Shown piece after piece: positions 57,428 through 64,000 of a DNA stretch of 64,000 nt. How positions within the stretch are numbered: the stretch's first letter is position 1; every line of letters starts with the position of its first letter. The translations under genes and the position numbers were made by a program. The notes under the pieces were generated by a model, which saw only the letters and a list, made by a program, of their open reading frames with translations, ran no database searches and was not told the origin of the DNA. Source of the stretch: Pontibacter ummariensis (lineage in GTDB: Bacteria; Bacteroidota; Bacteroidia; Cytophagales; Hymenobacteraceae); assembly GCF_900188175.1 (NCBI RefSeq), contig NZ_FZOQ01000024.1, positions 1-64,000 of the forward strand, in the 5' to 3' direction.

Positions 57428-60007
57428 TTAGAACCTAAAGCCTATGGCAACATAGGGGAGCGTGTCTTCCTCGGAAAAGCCCAGCAGCGCCTGTACCAGG
57501 ACCAGCTTAGCAGGCACCAGATAAAAGCCTCCGCCATAGCCGTTGTGCCATACATCCGATGACGCACGGTCAGCCCATACCCTGCCAACATCATGGAAGC
57601 CAATCAAACCGAGTGTGCCAGGGAAAAGGTAGGAGGTGAAGTCAAAAAGCTTCAGGCGCAGTTCCAGGTTATGGTATGCCATGCTTTCGCCCGCAAACCG
57701 GAAGTTGCGGAAGCCCCGCAAATTCCGGTTCCCGCCCAGGTACAACAGCTGAAAAAAAGCAGGGTCACCTACAGTAGTTCCTCCGCCGAAGCGGTTGGCA
57801 ATGGTAAAGTCATCACCGCTGCCCGGACTCACATAGAAGCTTACAGCAGAGATAACCTGCGCATAGGCATTTTGCTGCTCATTTAGCTGCTGTGAAGCAA
57901 CAAGAGAGGTGTTCCAGTGTAAGCCTCGCGTGGGCAACTGTAACGCGTCGCGGGTATCCAGGTCCAACTCGGCCACAAGTCCGGTATACACTTTTGTGCC
58001 GAAAATCTCCTCGCCGGGGTTCTGCTCTGCGTACGAGACAATAAACCTTCCCCTGTTGTTTGATTGGTCGTTATCATAAAACTGGCCGAGAAGGCCCGCA
58101 TTGGCCGACCAATGCCGGCCCAGGGAGCGGTGTAGTTTTACCTGTGCGTTTACAAAATCATAGCGTGTGCGGTAATAGCGGATGGGTTTATCCCCCTCTT
58201 CTATAAACGCGGTCTCATTCCCTACCCCGAAGAAGTTACTGGTGTTGTTCGGTGCCCGCGCATCCAGGTTGATGCTCAAATCATACTTGCTAAAAACCTT
58301 CGTAAAAAAAGCTTCATACTCGGCAAAGAATGCCTTCGTCGCCAACGCATGCCCCACCACCAGGCGGTGCCGGGCAGCAAAAGGAGCTTTCCGAAAGCCA
58401 TGTTTCGTGTATTGAAAGCCCACCCCCAATAGCACCCCGTCATCCAGGTTATAGCCTGCTGTGGCTAAAGGCATCAGCACATCATATTCGAAGGCCCTGG
58501 GCTCATAGGCATTCACCGTACTGTCGCTGGAGACTTTTAACCTGGCAAGCGATCGGTCCGGAAAAGTGTTGTCCTTATCGGACCGATCATAGATGTACAG
58601 CTTCGCTGAATTTTGAAAGTCTTCCGGAACGTTAAACACGTCTTCTTCCCCGCCCCCTATCATTCGTACCCGGATGGGGGAGACATGCGTGCCCGCAACA
58701 GAAAACACGTCCTCGCCGTCTCTACCGTACAGCCTGACTTCTTCTGTTGTCTCCGGGTCAAAGGTACGCTGGTACAGAACCCTGCCCCTGATGTTGTCAT
58801 TTTTCAGGTTGTATACCGTAACCCTTACTTTCCCATCCGCTGCATACTGCACCTCAAAGAACTCCTCTTCATCCGAGCCCGGTATGTCTACAGCCTTCGC
58901 CAGGAAACGGTAATATGCCAAAGCGTCCTGCCCCAGGCTGTTTCGCCTTGCCATTAACTTTTGCAGGATTTCCTCTCCCGAAAGGGCATAAATACCAGCG
59001 GGCATACGACGCACGGCTTGCTCAAGAAGGGAGTCGGTCAGGGTTTGCTGCACAGAAGCAACCTCCTCCCGCCAGTCGGACTCCCCCAAGTCAGTCAGGA
59101 ACCGGCGGTCGAAATAGCGGGCGTTGAAGTTGAAGCCTTCAATGTCCCTGATCGCCCTGTCAAAGCCCTGGAACTTAGGCATGATCCACTTCCGCGACCC
59201 AATCTTTGGGATTAGCCCTTGATTGGTGAAAAACACCTGGTCCCTGTCGCGGGGAACAGGCAGGTAATAGTCCCCTATCTCATCTTCGGTCTCTATCCAA
59301 CGCCACTGGTCCTCGTGACGGTCCCAGTCCCCGATCAGCATGTCCAGGAGCCGCGCCCGCAACACCAGCCGTTGATGGACACGGTTATCGTTGTCCTCTT
59401 CCAGCTTCTCCAGCACTTTTTCCGTGTTATCGGTGTCTTTCACCCCTACAGGCTCCCGCTCTTCAAAAAGGTATACCTGGTTCGCAAACTCTTCGCGGTA
59501 CTCGCCCAGTGCGGGATCGTCAGGTAAGTAGACCACCTCCGGATTGGCGTGCGGGATACCCAAAGCCGCTGCTAAGGGCGGCACCACTAGAGCGCCAAAA
59601 GGATGCGAGGCAGAGATTTGGTCCTGCACGATAGCCTTGGCCACAGTTTCCCGAAGACTTTCCGGTAACGCCAGCCCCGGGTCTTTCTGAATTGTGCGCA
59701 GCACCCATTCGTTGCCTGCGGCATCCTGCAAGCGGAGCGACTTGGTTTGCTGCCCTCCCCCCTTCTGTAAGATCACCATGCCACCTTTCTCTTCGTTCAG
59801 CCGAAAGACTTTCATCTTCACAGGCGTTGCCCAAAGCTTGCGGTAGTTGTCCCCAAGAAAGAACTTATGGCTTTCGCTTACCTGATTATAGACAGGGGCA
59901 ATGGCCACCGTAATGCTGTCCGCCTCCGGGTTAGTTTGGGCGAGGCTGCCAACGCTACCAAACAGCAGGAGGGAAATACAAAATGAGATTACCTTCTGAG
60001 TGCGCAT
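57428..60007 (-). CDS. Omp85-type outer-membrane protein with periplasmic kinase-like N-terminal domain
   Basis: The protein has 859 residues with a signal peptide (1 to about 23). Residues 45-330 hold a domain with the motifs GMVILQKGGGQQTKSLRL, LDMLIGDWDRHEDQWRW and VPRDRDQVFF. The pattern D-x-D-R-H-x-D-Q and the later DRDQ resemble the catalytic and metal-binding loops of HipA/Fam20-like kinases. After a middle beta-rich region, residues about 510-859 form a beta-barrel with Omp85 features (GYNLDDGVLLGVGFQYTKHG, LGGNRNLRGFRNFRFAGESMAYHNLELR, ending VAIGFRF with C-terminal Phe). The kinase link is motif-based only. The gene ends 59 bp from the MscS fragment. Confidence 0.8.
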   Translation of the reverse strand: MRTQKVISFCISLLLFGSVGSLAQTNPEADSITVAIAPVYNQVSESHKFFLGDNYRKLWATPVKMKVFRLNEEKGGMVILQKGGGQQTKSLRLQDAAGNEWVLRTIQKDPGLALPESLRETVAKAIVQDQISASHPFGALVVPPLAAALGIPHANPEVVYLPDDPALGEYREEFANQVYLFEEREPVGVKDTDNTEKVLEKLEEDNDNRVHQRLVLRARLLDMLIGDWDRHEDQWRWIETEDEIGDYYLPVPRDRDQVFFTNQGLIPKIGSRKWIMPKFQGFDRAIRDIEGFNFNARYFDRRFLTDLGESDWREEVASVQQTLTDSLLEQAVRRMPAGIYALSGEEILQKLMARRNSLGQDALAYYRFLAKAVDIPGSDEEEFFEVQYAADGKVRVTVYNLKNDNIRGRVLYQRTFDPETTEEVRLYGRDGEDVFSVAGTHVSPIRVRMIGGGEEDVFNVPEDFQNSAKLYIYDRSDKDNTFPDRSLARLKVSSDSTVNAYEPRAFEYDVLMPLATAGYNLDDGVLLGVGFQYTKHGFRKAPFAARHRLVVGHALATKAFFAEYEAFFTKVFSKYDLSINLDARAPNNTSNFFGVGNETAFIEEGDKPIRYYRTRYDFVNAQVKLHRSLGRHWSANAGLLGQFYDNDQSNNRGRFIVSYAEQNPGEEIFGTKVYTGLVAELDLDTRDALQLPTRGLHWNTSLVASQQLNEQQNAYAQVISAVSFYVSPGSGDDFTIANRFGGGTTVGDPAFFQLLYLGGNRNLRGFRNFRFAGESMAYHNLELRLKLFDFTSYLFPGTLGLIGFHDVGRVWADRASSDVWHNGYGGGFYLVPAKLVLVQALLGFSEEDTLPYVAIGFRF

Positions 60008-60094
60008 TCTTTTCTATAGGTTTGTCTACCATAAGTCTAAAAAACAGTAGCTTAGGGGTTAACGGTTAAAACGGGAAATAGCTGCATAAGACAA

Positions 60095-60520
60095 TTAACT
60101 TTTAAATACTGGTCTAATCGGAGGATTAACCTGATCCGTTTGTTCCAGGAACATTTTGAATACGGAAGCTTCAGAGGGGCCATAGCTGGGTGCAACGACC
60201 TTGATAGCGCGAACGATTTCATCTTTGACCTGGTCTACCGGTTTGCCGGAAGGAACAAAGCTTGGCATAAATTCATACACGCCCTCCCGCGCTCCAAAAC
60301 CTCCATCGCCAATAGAGGGGCTGAGCACAGCCGCTGACGCGGACAAGTGTCCGCCGGCACTGTCTCCGGTTACCGCAATCCGTGTTGGGTCAGCACCGTA
60401 TTTGGCGGCATGTTCCTGTATGTGTGCAATAGACCCGAACACAATGAAGAGAATATTTGGCAAGCTAAAGGACGCAAAATAATAAGACACTCCCCTCAGC
60501 CAAACCTGATAAACAATCAA
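60095..60520 (-). pseudogene. Fragment of alpha/beta-hydrolase (esterase/lipase) gene
   Basis: A 141-codon frame. Residues about 33-140 match the central part of an alpha/beta-hydrolase-3 type esterase: HIQEHAAKYGADPTRIAVTGDSAGGHL carries the GDSAGG nucleophile elbow. The preceding oxyanion HGGG region and the catalytic Asp/His part are absent, and the first 30 residues (MIVYQVWLRGVSYYF) are unrelated. It is probably truncated at the 5' side and incomplete at the 3' side. Confidence 0.7.
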
Positions 60521-60798
60521 AGCGCTCTTTTAGCTCTGAAGGTTAGGCGAATAAGGCAACAGAAGCCATAACTCCTTTTTAATCAATAGCAAAAGCCGTT
60601 TTCGGTTCCCTATATAGGACCAAAGCCACTACCCCGGTTCCAGCGGACGGGTGCTGTTCGCGGTATATCAGTTCTTCTGATAAACGCCGAGGTTGTTGAT
60701 ACTAAAACGTATGGCAGGTGTTGAGTGGTAGGTAGTTTATCAACACCTCCAACTCCATTGGTGTTATCAGGAACGCCTGTTCCAAGACCTCCTCTATT

Positions 60799-61077
60799 TT
60801 ACCAAAAGGGGCTAAATAAAACATTCACCAGTACAAAAGTCGGTATAGGGGTACAGAATAGGGCAAGCAGCCAATTGATCCAGTACTGAAAGGCGTCCAC
60901 GTTCTTTAGTCCAACCAAAATGAACCCACTAACACCTACTGACCAGAAAAAGGGGAAAACTAATAGCTCTTTTCCTCCCGTTACCCCAGCAACATTCGTT
61001 GGCACATATAAGAACAAAAGGCCATAGACTACATTGTAGATGATCGTGTACAGCAGAAGGCTTCTGTTGATTTTCAT
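60799..61077 (-). CDS. Small hypothetical membrane protein
   Basis: The protein has 92 residues with three predicted membrane segments (about 8-26, 38-55, 65-86) and few charged residues. The ATG is followed by a basic start MKINRSLLLYTIIYN. I recognise no family and there is no clear operon partner; the esterase fragment ends 278 bp further on. Coding is likely from the ordered hydrophobic pattern. Confidence 0.6.
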   Translation of the reverse strand: MKINRSLLLYTIIYNVVYGLLFLYVPTNVAGVTGGKELLVFPFFWSVGVSGFILVGLKNVDAFQYWINWLLALFCTPIPTFVLVNVLFSPFW

Positions 61078-61208
61078 GGCTTCATCGCACGTAGTTTATT
61101 TGTTTTTGCTTACGTATAGAAAACGTTGAAGACAACGCTGCCTGATTAAGCCGCGTTGAGACAGATGCAAACCCAAATATGCTGGCTTGCTAAACATAAA
61201 ACTTATTT

Positions 61209-61261
61209 CCCAACAGGATAGAGCTAGTTGATTAGCCTACCAACCAGCTTTATCCTGTTGG
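61209..61261. repeat. Imperfect 53-bp inverted repeat
   Basis: Outer arms CCAACAGGATA and TATCCTGTTGG are perfect. Inside, AGCT-A-GTTG pairs with CAAC-C-AGCT around a 10-nt loop. It has no flanking T run. Confidence 0.75.
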
Positions 61262-61576
61262 CGATTACCTATTTATCACAAGGAGATGCTGTGCTGAACC
61301 AAACGTACCGCCCGCACATGTTTCTCAAGGCACTAAAAGAGGGTATGTTTGTACATATTGATGCTCCTTAAAACTAGCCGATGTCAGTACCAGTGGTACA
61401 GTTGTATAAAAAGATAAACTCATGAAGCCTTCTAACACATCTTATGATAAACAAGCAATTAATGGAGTTGCTGAAGAGGCTGTTTACTGCCACGCTCCTA
61501 CAGCCATACGTTTATCCACAGCCTCTAAATCTGGGTGGGTATGCTCCGATAATTCCTCCCATCAGTCTACCACAGT

Positions 61577-61611
61577 AAAAAAGCCGCTCCACTTGAAATG
61601 AGCGGCTTTTT
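61577..61611 (-). terminator. Terminator of the M1 peptidase gene
   Basis: Arms AAAAAGCCGCTC and GAGCGGCTTTTT with a 10-nt loop; both flanks allow termination on either strand. Confidence 0.85.
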
Positions 61612-61708
61612 GGTCCTATAAATTTTCCCTTTGGCAGTCAGCCTTATCCGTCATAGACACTAGCAGCAGGTAACGTTGGCGAAAAGGTTGCCAGCACTAG
61701 TAATTTGC

Positions 61709-64000
61709 CTACAGCTTCACACCCTGTGAATTATCCTTTATCTCCCAATCTATGAGCAGGTTGTTGGGGTCTATGCCGGCAAAGGCTGGCTTGCCAGGCA
61801 CTGTTACCGTAATTCTTTGCTTAGCGGAGTTTATGCGATGCTTCCGCTGGTAAAGCAACTTGCCTGAGTCCTGCCCTTTTTCCGCAGGGGCGAAAACTCC
61901 GATCTCCACCCAATCATTCATTGGTAGCTTCGTTTCTACGCCAATACTGTCCACGACAAACTTCCGTGCCTGCACGTTAAGGGTTACCTGCCATTTCCCT
62001 GCTTCAACTCGTTTCGCTGTGGCTTGCTCAGTGCTCAGCTCCCAGAAAGTGTTCTTCTCAAAGAGATCATAAAGCAGGGGTTGGAGCGAGTCAGGCGTTA
62101 CGGCCTGCAATTCGTGGTACAGATCAAGCGAAGTAGGTAGCGGGGGCTTTCCGGAGCCATGCTTCTCCAGCAATTGCCGGAGTGCACCATTTACCTTATC
62201 CCTTCCTACATACTGGCTCATTGCATATAATGCAAAAGGACCTTTACGGTAATTTTGGTACCAGTCATTTGCCTGCAGCAGCGGAACGGCAGCCTGTGTT
62301 TTCGGAGTCTTATACTCTTCACGCAAAAAGCTTAACAGCCGCTGCAGATACTCCGATCCATACTTATCTTCCAGCACACCCATAGCGGAGTACCACGCCA
62401 TGCTCTCGGAAAGCAAACCTGCCCCTTCTGCATGAGCCGGATCAAGCTGGTTGCCCCACCACTGGTGCGCCACCTCGTGTGCCACCACCGCCGTCACCAG
62501 GTCGAACTTTCGCTTGTCCTTATCCGGGTTCATGAGAAAGAAACCTTCACCGGCTGTGATATTGATGGGGGCGGCGTGGTTTCCAAACCCATATCCCGGA
62601 TAGGCTACAAACCGAATCGTACGGTGTGGGTATGGGCCAAATTCTTTACTGTAATGTTCTAAAGAAGCCTGCACACTTTGCACCATGCGCTCCAGGTTGT
62701 GTGTCTGCCCCGGATCATAGTAGATCTGTATGCTTACATCCTGCCCTGAACCGGCTGCATGATTCTTCCACATCCCTTCACGCACGGCATAGTTACCTGA
62801 GAAGAAATAATACTCATTCCGGATAGTAGCATCTGTCGCGTAATGGAAGTAGCGCCGGTTTCCTTCTGTCCATGTCCGCTGCAATACGCCGGGCGCCACC
62901 ACTACCTGGTCCATGTCTGTGCTCACTACTGCTTCAAAAGTAATCCGCTCTGCAAACGGTGACTCCATACGTGCTTTCTCATCATAAAGCGAAGGAGTTG
63001 CGGGACGTGAAGCGAGTCCATACTTTTTGCGGGAACCAGCATCATCCAGTTCCCGATAGGATTGATAGCCAATAGCAGGCAGCCATTCATAGTTTCGGAA
63101 GTTGGTGCTGTTTGGTGTTACCGAGACATCAGCGCCGTTGTTAGAGAAGCTACGCCCTCCCACCTGCACTTCAAAGCTAAGTTGCAGGGAGTCGCCGGGC
63201 TGGAGTGGCTTTTCTAACGCATAAATGTGATACCCCAGCTGTTTATCTTCAAGTTTATTGGCAGCAGGTTGGTTAAAAACCATAGCCTTTGTTTCAACTC
63301 CTGGCGCTGTGGCTACATGTACAGCGTCTAGGGGCATCTTGTGCTGGTTCACGAGCAGGTAAGTGCCTTTAACGGTTGCTGTTCGTTCTTCCGGGTATAT
63401 CTCTACCTGCAAGTTTGCACTGATCTGCCGGGGCTGCGGAATCAGATAGTATTTACCGTACAATTGCTCATACTGCGCTTGCCGCTCTGCTAGCTCCGAT
63501 GAAGACAGGTAATTGTTCAGAACATTGGTATTGTAGTAGATGAAGCCACCAAATACCAGAATGCCCGCTACTGCCACCGTAGCAACTATAGCTGTGGAGC
63601 GAGTAATGCGACGTTTAGCCAGGTTTAAACGTGACCTTAGCTTTCCTTCCCTGCCCCGCACCCAAAACAGTTTTGCCACGACAGCCAGCAACAGCGCCCA
63701 CGACACCCAGTACAGTTTGAACCACAGCCACGGCTCCAGCGATAAGTTAAAGCCGGCCATCGTAGTATACGACCACGCCGGGCTGGCACTATAGATAAGT
63801 AGCTTATGCCCGATGCCAAGACTCGGAGCAAACGCGATAAAGCCGTAGGCAAGCAGGGCAAAAAAATGTCCCAGGTATTTTTGATTGACCAGCACATGCA
63901 CCACAAGCGCGAGCAGGGCAAAGAGCAGACATTCAACCAGCTGAAGTCCAAATAGTGCCATTACGTACAGCCCTACCTCAACAGGGGCGCCGCCTATAAC
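61709..64000 (-). CDS. ABC-2-type permease/M1 aminopeptidase fusion, 5' end outside the window
   Basis: The frame is open through the window edge (upstream residues VIGGAPVEVGLYV before the first ATG at 63961), so at least 763 residues are visible and the N-terminus lies beyond. The visible part starts within membrane helices of an ABC-2-like permease (LLFALLALVVHVLVNQKYLGHFF, then a helix near 125), followed by an M1-type aminopeptidase: GAMEN-like region changed to FGNHAAPI, and zinc motif HEVAHQWWGN with downstream Glu in LLSESMAWYSA. The pairing of permease and M1 peptidase in one chain is common in Bacteroidota. The missing GxMEN motif could mean altered activity. Confidence 0.85.
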   Translation of the reverse strand, partial: VIGGAPVEVGLYVMALFGLQLVECLLFALLALVVHVLVNQKYLGHFFALLAYGFIAFAPSLGIGHKLLIYSASPAWSYTTMAGFNLSLEPWLWFKLYWVSWALLLAVVAKLFWVRGREGKLRSRLNLAKRRITRSTAIVATVAVAGILVFGGFIYYNTNVLNNYLSSSELAERQAQYEQLYGKYYLIPQPRQISANLQVEIYPEERTATVKGTYLLVNQHKMPLDAVHVATAPGVETKAMVFNQPAANKLEDKQLGYHIYALEKPLQPGDSLQLSFEVQVGGRSFSNNGADVSVTPNSTNFRNYEWLPAIGYQSYRELDDAGSRKKYGLASRPATPSLYDEKARMESPFAERITFEAVVSTDMDQVVVAPGVLQRTWTEGNRRYFHYATDATIRNEYYFFSGNYAVREGMWKNHAAGSGQDVSIQIYYDPGQTHNLERMVQSVQASLEHYSKEFGPYPHRTIRFVAYPGYGFGNHAAPINITAGEGFFLMNPDKDKRKFDLVTAVVAHEVAHQWWGNQLDPAHAEGAGLLSESMAWYSAMGVLEDKYGSEYLQRLLSFLREEYKTPKTQAAVPLLQANDWYQNYRKGPFALYAMSQYVGRDKVNGALRQLLEKHGSGKPPLPTSLDLYHELQAVTPDSLQPLLYDLFEKNTFWELSTEQATAKRVEAGKWQVTLNVQARKFVVDSIGVETKLPMNDWVEIGVFAPAEKGQDSGKLLYQRKHRINSAKQRITVTVPGKPAFAGIDPNNLLIDWEIKDNSQGVKL

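Larger units (their letters stand above)
61078..61708. other. Intergenic region with an imperfect inverted repeat and a terminator
   Basis: 631 bp with no supported gene. It contains the 53-bp imperfect inverted repeat at 61209 and the terminator at 61577. A 59-codon opening at 61422-61601 runs into the terminator and is probably chance. Confidence 0.55.

Noticed and set aside
61422-61601. 59-codon frame in the gap before the M1 peptidase gene
   Set aside because: It runs into the terminator hairpin and shows no protein-like pattern.
1-64000. CRISPR arrays, tRNA or rRNA genes, prophage or conjugation modules
   Set aside because: None was found on reading both strands; repeats present are coding or regulatory.

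Overview
The window reads as chromosomal DNA of a Bacteroidota bacterium, most likely Cytophagales/Hymenobacteraceae (Pontibacter-like). The evidence is: fused alpha/beta 2-oxoacid dehydrogenase E1, a TonB-receptor of the OMP_b-brl_3 type, DUF1573 and DUF5777 proteins, MacB/FtsX-type permeases, BlaI/M56 pairs, many lipoproteins, and promoters of the Bacteroidota type (TTTG-N19-TAnnTTTG). The genus is an inference. I see no rRNA, tRNA, CRISPR array, phage or conjugative module. Most genes look like ordinary core or housekeeping genes.

Layout. 1-376: frameshifted tail of an IS5-type transposase. 0.5-14.4 kb: MtfA-like peptidase, LuxE-like protein, lipoprotein, E1 dehydrogenase, DUF1573 protein, alanine dehydrogenase, LtaS-like enzyme, HsdR_N-like nuclease core, AMP nucleosidase, lipoprotein amidohydrolase, UMF1-type transporter. 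14.5-23.7 kb: three tandem paralogous helical-repeat proteins of unknown family on the minus strand, an AT-rich divergent intergenic region, a 51-residue peptide gene, then an Opp/Dpp-like binding protein and two permeases. 24-32 kb: redoxin, universal stress protein (USP), Ig-like periplasmic protein, outer-membrane barrel, DUF389-like protein, GltS-like symporter. 32-45.6 kb: TonB receptor, M56/BlaI pair with a triple operator, FtsX-like permease, NtrC-type two-component pair, ECF sigma factor with an anti-sigma/barrel protein. 45.6-48.1 kb: CHRD lipoprotein, cytochrome c, YceI, DUF5777. 48.4-56.8 kb: stress island with three USPs, Hsp20, PEP synthase, VIT-type transporter and L,D-transpeptidase. 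56.9-64 kb: MscS tail fragment, Omp85 protein with a kinase-like motif, esterase fragment, and an ABC-2 permease/M1 aminopeptidase cut by the window edge.

The two strongest leads are as follows. (1) The 14.5-23.7 kb block has the parts of a peptide-sensing system: a small peptide gene, a peptide importer downstream of it, and three divergently transcribed helical-repeat proteins with no recognisable DNA-binding domain. The layout is analogous to Rap-Phr/Opp of Firmicutes. Two of the paralogs share a 322-bp GC-rich 3' segment that is about 98% identical, while the rest has diverged, which indicates recent gene conversion or cassette exchange. (2) All four USP genes carry an FNR/Crp-like inverted repeat (TGAY-N4-RTCA) 59-131 bp upstream of their start codons, which suggests a shared, probably redox- or stress-linked regulon. 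A third clean regulatory signal is three 16-bp palindromes at exactly 20-bp spacing upstream of the blaI-like gene.
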